64,000 nt of DNA. Source: Paenibacillus donghaensis (GTDB lineage: Bacteria; Bacillota; Bacilli; Paenibacillales; Paenibacillaceae). Where the stretch lies: contig NZ_CP021780.1 in assembly GCF_002192415.1 (NCBI RefSeq), positions 6,572,001 through 6,636,000 on the forward strand. Direction: 5' to 3'. Position numbers and translations under genes: made by a program. Shown piece after piece: positions 34,987 through 43,892 of the stretch; the stretch's first letter is position 1; every line of letters begins with the position of its first letter. The notes below the pieces were generated by a model. It saw nothing but the letters and a program-made list of their open reading frames with translations. It was not told where the DNA came from and ran no database searches.

Positions 34987-37128
34987 ATGGCTTTCATCCC
35001 TAAAAAGCCCCTATTCCTTATCCTTGGCTTCCTAGCCGCCCTTCAAATTACGTTGTTCTCCTATTATTCACTAGCGGAGAAGCGCGAAACCCGGGCCGAA
35101 TTGGCCGACCTGTCCTCACAGGCGGTGATGCTGAGCGCAAGCATTGAAGAAAGGGCCTCCATTGTGAAGGGTATCAGCTCTTTTGTGCAAACGGTCGGCT
35201 TCAATGCTGCTCCTGAACTGTATAATAATTACTTGGTTACAGCCTACGGCAACGCCAGCCACGTGCTGAACCTGATGATTGCTCCAGACGGCCTGATCCG
35301 CTACCTCTATCCTCTCACCGGCAATTCGGCAATTCTCGGCAAAAGCATCTTTCTCGATCCTGCGCTTTCCTCACCCGGCTTAATTCAGGAAACGATACGA
35401 TCCCGCCAGATCACTATTGATGGTCCGCGCCTGCTGGCTCAGGGCAGCTATGGCATAGTTATCCGCCAAGCTATTTATGATGGCGATTCCTTCAGCGGAA
35501 TGGTCTCCGCCACTCTACTGATTGATGATATTGTCAGCCAATTCCAGCTGAAAGATTCAGCGGTCTATGTAACTGCGGCCAATCGCACTTTCTTGTTCGG
35601 CAGCCCTGTGCCCCAGGAGGGCACACAGATCACAGCACCGCTGAAGATCTACAACCAGAACTGGATCATAGCTTCGCCCCTGCATCCGCATAAGAAATGG
35701 GAGTCGCTGAGAAGCGTGCTGTGGATTGACCTTGCTACACTTCTGATCCTGGGCTTTATCCTCTACATCATTTGGCACCAGTCCCGCTTCAACCGTGACC
35801 TCGAGCGTGTGGTCAACATCCGTACCCAAGAGCTGCGTGTTTCGCAGCAGCTATATGAACGGCTGGCTCATTTCGACAGCCTGACAGAGATCCCGAATCG
35901 GCGTTATTTCATGGAGCAGCTGGAAGGTCTGCTGCAATCGGCAGAGCCGTCACAAACGTATACGCTGTTCTTTTTCGACCTCAACCGCTTTAAGGAAATC
36001 AATGATACGCTGGGGCATTCCACTGGCGATCAGGTTATCCGTGCTTTGGCGGGACGCCTGAAGCATAGGGATCTGCCCTATAAGCTGTTCGCACGGACAG
36101 GCGGCGATGAGTTCGTCATGCTGTTTGAGGATATGCCGGTTGATCACATCCCGCTGATAGCAAGGCAGATCAGTGACTGCATCTCCGAGGCACTCCATAT
36201 CTCCGGCGCGCAGCTAAGTCTCTCCACCAGCATCGGGATCGCGCTCTATCCTGAACATTCGCTGGATAAAGAGGATCTGCTGAAATTTGCCGATTTCTCG
36301 ATGTATGAGGCCAAGCAGCGGGAGGAACGCAACTATTTCCTGTTTGACTCCGATCTGCGCGAGCGGCTGCAGCACAAACGGCTAATCTCCAAATATCTCC
36401 ACTCCGCTCTGGAGCGGGAGGAATTCGTGCTGTATTACCAGCCTCAGGTCAACGCCGTTACAGGCGAGCTGATCGGTCTGGAGGCACTGATCCGCTGGAA
36501 TCATCCGGAGAAGGGGCTGATTGGACCTGGAACCTTCATCGCTGCTGTCGAGGAGGCCGGGCTGATGATTCAGCTTACGGATTGGGTGCTGCGCGAGGTA
36601 TGCCGCCAGCTCTGCGAATGGAGGCAGGACGGCATGAAGCTGCTGCGCACATCGATCAACATCTCCAACAGCTGGTTCTACAACCGCAACCTGATGGAGA
36701 ATCTATTTGATATCCTGCAGGAATACCAGTTGGAGACGGATGTGCTTGAATTTGAGATTACCGAGAGCACAGCGCTGCTGGAGGAGCATTATCCGCTGCT
36801 GCAGCAGATGCGTGACTGCGGAATTGTAGTCTCGATTGATGATTTCGGCACCAAATATTCCTCACTGAATTATTTGAAGCATTTTCCCGTGAACAAAATT
36901 AAAATTGACCGCACCTTTATCACAGGCATCGGCATCAGCTCCATTGACGAGACGATCATAGAGTCGATCGTGTTCGTGGCCTCCCAGCTGGGCTACGATC
37001 TGATTGCCGAAGGGGTGGAAACTGCCGCGCAGGCGGAATTCCTGGTGCGGCATGATTGCCCGTATATCCAAGGCTTCCTCTTCTTCCCGCCGCTGCCCGC
37101 AGCGGAGATCCGAAGATTGGCTTCATAA
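34987..37128 (+). CDS. CHASE-GGDEF-EAL cyclic di-GMP enzyme
   Basis: 713 residues. Transmembrane segments at about 9-28 and 245-263 flank an extracellular CHASE-like domain with MIAPDGLIRYLYPLTGN. A short coiled stretch leads to GGDEF (intact RTGGDEFVML) and EAL (intact GLEALIRWNHPEKG, FEITEST, DDFGTKYSSL, AEGVET). Both active sites look complete. A GGAGG lies 5 bases before the ATG. It is separate from the GGDEF-EAL gene at 31677 and has a different sensor, so the two likely answer to different signals. Confidence 0.94.
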   Translation: MAFIPKKPLFLILGFLAALQITLFSYYSLAEKRETRAELADLSSQAVMLSASIEERASIVKGISSFVQTVGFNAAPELYNNYLVTAYGNASHVLNLMIAPDGLIRYLYPLTGNSAILGKSIFLDPALSSPGLIQETIRSRQITIDGPRLLAQGSYGIVIRQAIYDGDSFSGMVSATLLIDDIVSQFQLKDSAVYVTAANRTFLFGSPVPQEGTQITAPLKIYNQNWIIASPLHPHKKWESLRSVLWIDLATLLILGFILYIIWHQSRFNRDLERVVNIRTQELRVSQQLYERLAHFDSLTEIPNRRYFMEQLEGLLQSAEPSQTYTLFFFDLNRFKEINDTLGHSTGDQVIRALAGRLKHRDLPYKLFARTGGDEFVMLFEDMPVDHIPLIARQISDCISEALHISGAQLSLSTSIGIALYPEHSLDKEDLLKFADFSMYEAKQREERNYFLFDSDLRERLQHKRLISKYLHSALEREEFVLYYQPQVNAVTGELIGLEALIRWNHPEKGLIGPGTFIAAVEEAGLMIQLTDWVLREVCRQLCEWRQDGMKLLRTSINISNSWFYNRNLMENLFDILQEYQLETDVLEFEITESTALLEEHYPLLQQMRDCGIVVSIDDFGTKYSSLNYLKHFPVNKIKIDRTFITGIGISSIDETIIESIVFVASQLGYDLIAEGVETAAQAEFLVRHDCPYIQGFLFFPPLPAAEIRRLAS

Positions 37129-37227
37129 GCCGTAAGGCCCGGCCAACCCTGATTAATCGGTGGATGAAAACGGTATCATCGATTATAATACAAGGGAAGA
37201 ACAGACTATCCGAAAGGATTGGGAGAC

Positions 37228-37545
37228 ATGTGGTTATCCAACGCGGAGCTAGCTGGAACCTTGCTGTTTGCGCTGATTCTGGCAGGACTATCCTTCCTGA
37301 TTATTCGCAGCATGCCGAAGATGGGCCTTAATATTACCGCATTCCGCAAACGGACGCTGGTCTGGACCCAGGTGGCCCTGGTGCTGACCGTACTACAGCT
37401 TAATTTCAAGGCCGGCGATTGGCGGTTTGCGATTATTCTGGGGATGATTGTCCTGTTTACAGGCAGTATCTGGCTGTCCGCCCGCCGCTATGATCAGCTT
37501 CTGCCCACAGCACCGGACGCCGAAGGCGCCCCATCCGAGCAATAA
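37228..37545 (+). CDS. Small membrane protein of unknown function
   Basis: 105 residues with three hydrophobic segments (about 9-27, 45-60, 67-83) and a polar tail. The ATG at 37228 has AAAGGA about 9 bases upstream. No family is recognised. A strong terminator follows directly, so it is a single-gene unit or the end of a readthrough transcript from the upstream GGDEF-EAL gene. Confidence 0.7.
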   Translation: MWLSNAELAGTLLFALILAGLSFLIIRSMPKMGLNITAFRKRTLVWTQVALVLTVLQLNFKAGDWRFAIILGMIVLFTGSIWLSARRYDQLLPTAPDAEGAPSEQ

Positions 37546-37552
37546 ACGTTCG

Positions 37553-37601
37553 CACAAGCGGATACCGTCCCTCAGGGGACAGTATCCGCTTGTGTTTATT
37601 T
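37553..37601 (+). terminator. Intrinsic terminator
   Basis: CACAAGCGGATAC pairs with GTATCCGCTTGTG, extended by GTCC/GGAC, followed by TTTATTT. Confidence 0.9.
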
Positions 37602-37680
37602 AAGGAGGTTGCTCAGGCATACTTTTGACTCCGGCATCCATACTAGGGATATTCAAATTTTGATAATGGAGGGATGCTGT

Positions 37681-38157
37681 GTGGACAAGAAACTGAATCT
37701 GCTGATGTTCAGCGGGGAATATGACAAGGCCATGGCCGGACTGATTCTGGCGAATGCAGCCAGGGACATCGATCTGGAGGTCACGATGTTCTTCTCCTTC
37801 TGGGGGCTGTTTCTGGTGCGTGACCCGGAAACCATGACGCTGGAGGACAAAACAATCTATGAGAAGCTGATGGATGTGATCACCCCGAAAGGTCCGCAGC
37901 AGTTGCCCCTGTCGCACCTAAATTTCAGCGGGCTGGGGCGGATGATGCTGGAGGAGATGATGGAGGAGCAAGGCGCGCCGAAGCTGATCCACTTCCTAAA
38001 AGGCGCCCGCAAAAAAAACATCAAATTCTACGCCTGCAAGCTGTCGGTGGAGATTATGGGCTTCAAGCCAGAGGAGCTGCTGCCGGAGGTGGAGATCATC
38101 GATGCTGCCGCTTATCTGAAGGATGCGCTGGAAAGCGACATCCAGCTGTTTATTTAG
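37681..38157 (+). CDS. DsrE/DsrF/DrsH-like family protein
   Basis: 158 residues from a GTG at 37681 with GGAGGG 8 bases upstream. The DsrE-like fold shows in NLLMFSGEYDKAMAGLILAN at the start and FYACKLSVEIMG near the end, whose single cysteine sits where sulfur-relay DsrE proteins carry theirs. Members move persulfide sulfur between partners. The next gene encodes a cysteine-desulfurase-like enzyme, which fits a sulfur-transfer role, although the two are 158 bases apart. Confidence 0.85.
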   Translation: MDKKLNLLMFSGEYDKAMAGLILANAARDIDLEVTMFFSFWGLFLVRDPETMTLEDKTIYEKLMDVITPKGPQQLPLSHLNFSGLGRMMLEEMMEEQGAPKLIHFLKGARKKNIKFYACKLSVEIMGFKPEELLPEVEIIDAAAYLKDALESDIQLFI

Positions 38158-38315
38158 CTTCGGAGGCACCCCTCCGAGGGTGGGCTTTAACCTATTCCCT
38201 GCAGCGGCATATACTGAGCCATAGAAACTACTGGCACACCGCCAGCCCGAAGCCGCTTGCTCTCCCCCCGGCGCTTCAGGTTATGCAGGCGCTGTTCCGG
38301 CTGGAGGGATTATCC

Positions 38316-39824
38316 GTGCTGAGTACTATTCCCGCCTCTGCCGCCGAAGCTCCCGCTTCGCTGCAGGAGCACTTCGCTTACTTCCGAGAACACACCGTTG
38401 GTATAGGTCATCAAATCTCCACACCCTATGGCAGGCAGCCCTTGCTCTACGCAGACTGGACAGCAAGCGGAAGGCTCTATGAGCCGATTGAGCGCCGGCT
38501 GCTGGAGCTGTTCGGCCCTTATGTCAGCAATCCGCATACCGAATCCAATACAACAGGCCTTACCATGACCCTGGCCTATGAAGAGGCGCGGTCCATCATC
38601 AAACAGCATGTCCATGCCGGTCCACAGGATGCACTGATCTTCTGCGGCAACGGGACGACCGGAGCCGTGAACAAGCTGCAGCGTCTGCTGGGGCTGAAGC
38701 TGCCGGAATGGCTGAAGGAATGGCAGCCCCCCGCCGGGGAACGGCCGGTCATCTTCATCAGCCATATGGAGCATCACTCCAACCTGCTGCCCTGGCAGGA
38801 GGGGATCGGCGATGTGGTGACCGTTCCACCCGCAGCGGACGGCAATACCGATCCGGTGCAGCTGGAGGCGCTGCTGGTGGCGTACCGCCACCGCCGCTTC
38901 AAGATCGGCTCGTTCACGGCCTGCTCCAACGTGACCGGCATTCAGACCCCGTACGGGCGGCTTGCCGCTCTGATGCACCTACATGGCGGGGTTTGTTTTG
39001 TCGATTTCGCCGCCAGTGCGCCTTACGCGCCCATTGATATGCACCCGGCTTCGCCACTGGAGAAGCTGGACGCGATCTTCTTCTCGCCGCATAAGTTTCT
39101 TGGCGGGCCGGGCACGAACGGTGTCCTGGTGTTCGACACCGCCCTGAGCCGGTGCCGCCTGCCGGATGAGCCGGGCGGCGGCACCGTAGTCTGGGTGAAT
39201 CCTTGGGGCGAACGCCGCTATATCCCTGACACGGAGGTCCGTGAGGACGGGGGCACGCCCGGCTTCCTGCAGGCCTTCCGCACCGCGCTCTGCATCCGCC
39301 TGAAGGACTCGATGAACGGACGCGGCCAGTATATGTCGCTGCGCGAGCAGCAGCTGTGCTCCCTGCTCATGGAAGGACTGCGCAGCATCCCTGGACTCAC
39401 CCTGCTTGCAGGCAACCACAAGCAGCGTCACGGTATTGTCTCCTTCAACCTGCGGGACATCCATTACAACCTCGTCGTCCAGCTGTTGAATGACCGTTTC
39501 GGCATCCAGTCGCGCGGCGGCTGCTCCTGCGCCGGCCCTTACGGGCATTTCCTGCTCGGGCTGGGGCCAGCGCTCTCCGCACAATTCATCGATGCGATCG
39601 ATGCCGGCGACCAGTCGCTGAAGCCGGGCTGGGTCCGCCTCTCCTTGCATCCCATCATGACTGAAGCAGAGGTCAAGCGGATGATCGACGCGGTCCAGGG
39701 CATCACACAGCACATCAAAGAGTGGCAGCAGGACTACCGCTACCACTCGGCTACCAACAGCTGGGTTCACCTGCACCATGCATCTCCAAGCCCGGCAGAG
39801 GTGCGTGAGCTTTTTACAATGTGA
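38316..39824 (+). CDS. Class V aminotransferase, cysteine desulfurase/selenocysteine lyase-like
   Basis: 502 residues from a GTG at 38316 with GGAGGG 7 bases upstream; an in-frame ATG at 38283 has no site. The PLP lysine lies in SPHKFLGGPGTNG, preceded by GVCFVDFAASAP. A late loop SRGGCSCAGPYGH holds cysteines at the position of the catalytic loop cysteine of SufS/CsdA-type enzymes. It is longer than typical desulfurases (about 400). It probably mobilises sulfur from cysteine or a related compound, with the DsrE protein upstream as a possible acceptor. The substrate is unproven. Confidence 0.85.
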   Translation: MLSTIPASAAEAPASLQEHFAYFREHTVGIGHQISTPYGRQPLLYADWTASGRLYEPIERRLLELFGPYVSNPHTESNTTGLTMTLAYEEARSIIKQHVHAGPQDALIFCGNGTTGAVNKLQRLLGLKLPEWLKEWQPPAGERPVIFISHMEHHSNLLPWQEGIGDVVTVPPAADGNTDPVQLEALLVAYRHRRFKIGSFTACSNVTGIQTPYGRLAALMHLHGGVCFVDFAASAPYAPIDMHPASPLEKLDAIFFSPHKFLGGPGTNGVLVFDTALSRCRLPDEPGGGTVVWVNPWGERRYIPDTEVREDGGTPGFLQAFRTALCIRLKDSMNGRGQYMSLREQQLCSLLMEGLRSIPGLTLLAGNHKQRHGIVSFNLRDIHYNLVVQLLNDRFGIQSRGGCSCAGPYGHFLLGLGPALSAQFIDAIDAGDQSLKPGWVRLSLHPIMTEAEVKRMIDAVQGITQHIKEWQQDYRYHSATNSWVHLHHASPSPAEVRELFTM

Positions 39825-39896
39825 GGATGTGACGATTAAGGCGATGCGAGAACTGTGAACCACAGACTTCGCTCCGTGCAGCTTCAGGACATTTCC

Positions 39897-40505
39897 TTAC
39901 TTCTGCCCTGTCCCTATTCTGGCAAACCGCGCTTCAATCGCCTTCACGCCCCATAAGGAAAGACCGATAAACAGCAGCACATAGATGATCTCCCACGGCT
40001 GCCGGAGGAAGCGCTCCAGATCGTTGCCGATATAAGTCACTGCGAACACCATAATTGCCTTGCCCGCGCAAAGCGCCAGCAGATAGGAACGCAGCCTCAT
40101 CCCGGCCAGTCCGGCCGCCATATTGATCACCACAAACGGACCGACCGGAAACAGGCTAAGCAGAAAAACATAGCTGAATCCGCTCTGGCGCACCCACCTC
40201 ATCCCCCTCTCGACCTTGGGCCGCTCCGCCCATTTCGCCAGCAGCCGGTGGGAGGCCACCTTGCGGATGATCAGAAACGCCGTCAGGCAGCCGGCCACCA
40301 GGCCAATCCAGGAATAGAGGAACCCCAGCCATAAACCATATACGGCCCCATTCAAGCCAACAATTGCAATCGTCGGCAGCGGTGGGACAAAGGACTTCAT
40401 AAATGTCAGCCCAACCCCAGGAAGGGGGCCGAGCGAACGGTATTGCTCCAGCAGCTGCCGCAGATTGTCCTCGGTCAGCCATGAGATTGTATTTAACAGA
40501 AACAT
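39897..40505 (-). CDS. TVP38/TMEM64 (VTT-domain) membrane protein
   Basis: 202 residues with five or six hydrophobic segments. The VTT/SNARE-associated core is visible in FVPPLPTIAIVGLNGAVYG and LFPVGPFVVINMAAGLAG. Members of the DedA/VTT superfamily act in lipid scrambling or membrane homeostasis. It is a single gene, convergent with the aminotransferase gene. Confidence 0.88.
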   Translation of the reverse strand: MFLLNTISWLTEDNLRQLLEQYRSLGPLPGVGLTFMKSFVPPLPTIAIVGLNGAVYGLWLGFLYSWIGLVAGCLTAFLIIRKVASHRLLAKWAERPKVERGMRWVRQSGFSYVFLLSLFPVGPFVVINMAAGLAGMRLRSYLLALCAGKAIMVFAVTYIGNDLERFLRQPWEIIYVLLFIGLSLWGVKAIEARFARIGTGQK

Positions 40506-40688
40506 TGCTTGCCGCTCCTCATCCCGGTTATAATTCTTAATACCTGAGACTCAAGTATACAATACTTTCCCGGCTGTCATTACTATGGCCTGAAGGATTT
40601 TCGCCGGTGATGGACTGCCGCACAGGGCGGGGTAAATATAATTATCTCCGGTTAAGCAGGGAGACCAATAAGAGAAGAGGAGCTGGCC

Positions 40689-41237
40689 ATGATGGAATCC
40701 TTTCGAACGGACAAGCAGCAGGAACACGTCGTGACCTTATGGCTACACGATGACGGCATGCTGCCGAACAATGCGCAGCTACCCGTGCTAATCTATCCAG
40801 GTGCACTGGCTGAAGCCCCGCAGGAAATAGAAGCCCGGTTCAACCGCAACGGCTGGGGCAACAGCTGGCAGAACGGGGTCTTCAACTATCATCATTATCA
40901 CAGCAATTGCCATGAGGTGCTTGGAGTGATCCGCGGCTCGGCAGCCCTGCAGTTGGGTGGCGATTCGGGAGAAACCTTACATGTTGGTGCAGGTGATGTA
41001 CTGGTGCTTCCAGCCGGGACCGCACACAAGCGGCTTCACAGCAGCGCTGATTTCTCGGTGGCTGGTGCCTATCCCGCCGGTATGGACTATAACCTGCGCA
41101 GGGATAACGCCGCTGACCGGGTGGAGGCGCTGAAGGAAATTCCCGGCGTTCCGTTGCCTGCAACTGATCCTGTGTACGGCGGGGATGGACCGTTGCGGGC
41201 CCATTGGCAGGCAGCTAATTCCAGAGGAGAGGGCTAG
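40689..41237 (+). CDS. Cupin-domain protein, YjlB-like
   Basis: 182 residues with a central single cupin barrel. The metal-binding first motif NYHHYHSNCHEVLGVIRG carries the histidines and glutamate, and the second motif is GDVLVLPAGTAHKR. The N-terminal stretch WLHDDGMLPNNAQLPVLIYP matches the YjlB family of Bacillus, of unknown enzymatic role. GAGG lies 6 bases before tandem ATG codons. Confidence 0.85.
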   Translation: MMESFRTDKQQEHVVTLWLHDDGMLPNNAQLPVLIYPGALAEAPQEIEARFNRNGWGNSWQNGVFNYHHYHSNCHEVLGVIRGSAALQLGGDSGETLHVGAGDVLVLPAGTAHKRLHSSADFSVAGAYPAGMDYNLRRDNAADRVEALKEIPGVPLPATDPVYGGDGPLRAHWQAANSRGEG

Positions 41238-41337
41238 GGTTTGCCCGTAGGCTCCCACTACTCCGCAGAGCAGACAAGCGCTGCGTTTCAGCGCCTCTTG
41301 GACTATAATATAGGACATGATAAAGGAGGCGCTGACT

Positions 41338-41835
41338 ATGCTAATTCAATCGGATGTAATGGACATACGCAGAACTGCCGTGGAGGACTTGGATTTCGTA
41401 CTGGAGGTGGAGCAGGATGAGCTTAACCGTCATTATGTGGCCCAGTGGAGCCGCGGGCAGCATAAGGCATCGCTTACAGATGGGGATTTCCTGCATCTGA
41501 CAATGCTGGAGAAGACGGGCGAACGTCTGGGTTATGTGCTGATCAGCGGACTTCAGGACCGCAACCTCGCCGTCTGTCTAAGAAGAATTGTTATTCAGAC
41601 CAAAGGACAGGGCTACGGTACCGCCCTGCTGCCGCTTCTTACGGAATGGATCTTCACACAGACCGAGGCCCACCGGCTATGGCTTGATGTTGTTATACAT
41701 AATCACAGGGCACAGCATGTGTATCAAATGGCCGGTTTTACGCTGGAGGGAACCTTGCGTGAATGCCTGAAAATGGGCGAGACCTATGAGACGATGCAGA
41801 TTATGTCTCTGCTGCGGCATGAGTATGAAAGCTAG
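41338..41835 (+). CDS. GNAT family N-acetyltransferase
   Basis: 165 residues. Acetyl-CoA motif A is seen in IVIQTKGQGYGTALLPLL, followed by WLDVVIHNHRAQHVYQMAGF and LEGTLRECLK, the RimJ/RimL-like pattern. The ATG at 41338 has a perfect AAAGGAGG 8 bases upstream, so the longer in-frame start at 41317 is rejected. The acceptor is unknown. A MITE-like element begins 39 bases after the stop. Confidence 0.9.
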   Translation: MLIQSDVMDIRRTAVEDLDFVLEVEQDELNRHYVAQWSRGQHKASLTDGDFLHLTMLEKTGERLGYVLISGLQDRNLAVCLRRIVIQTKGQGYGTALLPLLTEWIFTQTEAHRLWLDVVIHNHRAQHVYQMAGFTLEGTLRECLKMGETYETMQIMSLLRHEYES

Positions 41836-41874
41836 TGGTCAATAAGTTCTAAACCATGATTTAGTTGCACATTC

Positions 41875-42195
41875 GGTTACTATTTAGGTCTCAGCGAAGA
41901 TTTAGAATATTACTCCGGAACTTTCAACGCAAATAGATGCAGAAGTGCAACTAATTACAGCCGAAACCTCTATCAGGAGGTGATTAAGTGCGATACTGCA
42001 ACTAATTTCGAGAAAATCAAGTCTTCTACGCTCAAACTCTGGAATTAAGTGCCTATTTGCAACTATTTGCTCCAAAACGTAAAAAATCAGCTAATTAGAT
42101 GCACTTTTGCAGCTAATTCAATGGCTCGGATTTAACGGACCACTACGAAGTTAAATATTCTATATTCTCATCATACGGATGCCTAAGCAGTAACC
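41875..42195 (+). mobile_element. MITE-like element, copy 2 (complete)
   Basis: 321 bases between the terminal inverted repeats GGTTACTATTTAGG (41875-41888) and CCTAAGCAGTAACC (42182-42195). It is flanked by ACATTC (41869-41874) and ACTTTC (42196-42201), a 5-of-6 target duplication. Four 28-bp palindromes start at 41930, 41981, 42042 and 42092 (spacing 51/61/50). The left flank ends in TTAGTTGC, half of the same palindrome type, so the insertion again lies at a palindrome loop. No reading frame. Confidence 0.85.
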
Positions 42196-42220
42196 ACTTT
42201 CCCAGCTATCTGCACCAGCA

Positions 42221-42460
42221 TCATAATACGGCAGTGGATTGCACATCCGCCGCACGGCCCGACAGCAGCACAGTGGTTACATACTTCCGACCATCCGCCG
42301 TCAGCAGCAGCAGCTCCACGGCAGCAGGTGCCGGCTCGCTTCTGGCGAAGGTGATGTGCGCCCCGTCCAGATCCTCCAGGATACCGGCGACCCGGTATCC
42401 CTTGAACAGCAGCTCATCCACCTCCTGCCGCTCCTTGGCAAACTCCTCATAAGCCGACAT
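42221..42460 (-). CDS. Small protein of unknown function coupled to dihydropyrimidinase
   Basis: 79 residues. Its ATG overlaps the stop of the hydA gene (TAATG) with GGAGGGG upstream, so it is translated with hydA. The first part is acidic and helical ([20 protein letters not shown]), the second part strand-like ([20 protein letters not shown]). No known family is recognised. Its position as last gene of the preT-preA-hydA operon suggests an accessory role in pyrimidine breakdown. Confidence 0.75.
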   Translation of the reverse strand: MSAYEEFAKERQEVDELLFKGYRVAGILEDLDGAHITFARSEPAPAAVELLLLTADGRKYVTTVLLSGRAADVQSTAVL

Positions 42461-43890
42461 TAGCTCACCCCTCCACTGATTTCCTTACGCGCCGGAAGCG
42501 GGGACGCTTCTGCTGCGAACCGTTTGCGGTGCAGATACTGCCCGGCCCCTGCGGAACCTACAAATGCCCGGTCACGAATGACGAACTCGCCGCGGCTCAG
42601 TACGGAAACCGGCTCACCGGTAATCTCCATCCCCTCGAACGCATTATAATCCACCTTCATATGGTGGGTTGCAGCCGACAAGGTCCGTGTAACCGCCGGA
42701 TCAAAAATCACAATATCCGCATCACTGCCCACGGCAAGTGTGCCTTTCTGCGGAAACAGCCCAAACAGCTTGGCGCTGGAGGTGGATATGATATCAACGA
42801 ATTTGTTCAGCGATATCCGGCCCTTCTGGACCCCCTCCGAGTACAGGATGCTGAAGCGGTCCTCAATTGTTGGCCCGCCGTTGGGAATTTTGGAGAAATC
42901 ACCGCGTCCCAGCTCCTTCTGCCCCTTGAAATCAAAGGAGCATTGATCCGAGCCGATGGTCTGCAGAGAGCCGTTCCACAGCGCATCCCACAGCACATCC
43001 TGGTTCCACTGCTCGCGCAGTGGAGGCGACCAGACATATTTGGCCCCCTCGAAATCCGGCTTCGCCAGTGCCTCTACATCCAGCACCAAATACTGCGGGC
43101 AGGTCTCGCCGTAGACCCGCAGCCCTTTTTTGCGCGCTTCGGCAATCTTCCAGGCGGCTTCCGCACAGGTCACGTGGACTACGTACAGCTGTGAATCCGT
43201 CAGCTCTGTCAAGTATGCAGCCCGGCCTGTAGCCTCACCCTCCAGCTCCGGCGGACGGGTCAAGGCATGATAGATCGGATCGGTATTCCCGGCGGCCAGC
43301 GCCTGCTCTACCAGGTATTCAATGACATCGCCGTTCTCGGCGTGGACCATTACCAGCGCGCCTTCTTGTTTGGCCGTCTGCAAGGTTTTGTACAAGGTGC
43401 CGTCATCAGCCTGGAAGGTATTCTTGTAAGCCATGAACACCTTCAGGGAGGTGATGCCTTCATCCTCAATGATCTGGGGCAGCTCGCCCAGCACCCTGTC
43501 GCTGAGCTCCGACACCATCAGGTGGAAGCTGTAATCGATCACCGCCTTATCCTGCGACTTCGCATGCCAGGTGTCCACGGCCTGCTGCAGCGGCTGGCCT
43601 TTGGTGGTTAGACAGAAATCGATGACTGTGGTTGTTCCGCCATAGGCGGCCGCTATCGTCCCGCTCTCGAAATCATCGGCGGTCACCGTTCCTCCGAACG
43701 GCATATCCAGATGGGTATGCGGATCAATGCCGCCCGGGAATACATAACAGCCGGACGCATCAATCACTTCCGCATCCTGTGCGTCAATCTGCAGCCCAAT
43801 CTGCGCAATTACGCCACTCTCAATCAGCATATCTCCTGTATACGTATCCGCTGCGGTAACAATGATTCCGTTCTTGATCAGCTTCTTCAT
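42460..43890 (-). CDS. hydA: Dihydropyrimidinase (D-hydantoinase type)
   Basis: 476 residues of the cyclic amidohydrolase fold. Zinc ligands H58 and H60 lie in [12 protein letters not shown], the carboxylated lysine is K150 in [10 protein letters not shown], further histidines occur in VMVHAENG and [10 protein letters not shown], and the late aspartate in TIGSDQCSF. It hydrolyses 5,6-dihydrouracil or dihydrothymine to the N-carbamoyl-beta-amino acid. It starts 2 bases after the preA stop, within preT-preA-hydA. Length and motifs fit dihydropyrimidinase rather than allantoinase. Confidence 0.95.
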   Translation of the reverse strand: MKKLIKNGIIVTAADTYTGDMLIESGVIAQIGLQIDAQDAEVIDASGCYVFPGGIDPHTHLDMPFGGTVTADDFESGTIAAAYGGTTTVIDFCLTTKGQPLQQAVDTWHAKSQDKAVIDYSFHLMVSELSDRVLGELPQIIEDEGITSLKVFMAYKNTFQADDGTLYKTLQTAKQEGALVMVHAENGDVIEYLVEQALAAGNTDPIYHALTRPPELEGEATGRAAYLTELTDSQLYVVHVTCAEAAWKIAEARKKGLRVYGETCPQYLVLDVEALAKPDFEGAKYVWSPPLREQWNQDVLWDALWNGSLQTIGSDQCSFDFKGQKELGRGDFSKIPNGGPTIEDRFSILYSEGVQKGRISLNKFVDIISTSSAKLFGLFPQKGTLAVGSDADIVIFDPAVTRTLSAATHHMKVDYNAFEGMEITGEPVSVLSRGEFVIRDRAFVGSAGAGQYLHRKRFAAEASPLPARKEISGGVS

Positions 43891-43892
43891 CC

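Noticed and set aside
38979..39863. Minus-strand open frame opposite the class V aminotransferase gene
   Set aside because: No family resemblance and no ribosome site; it mirrors a GC-rich coding strand.
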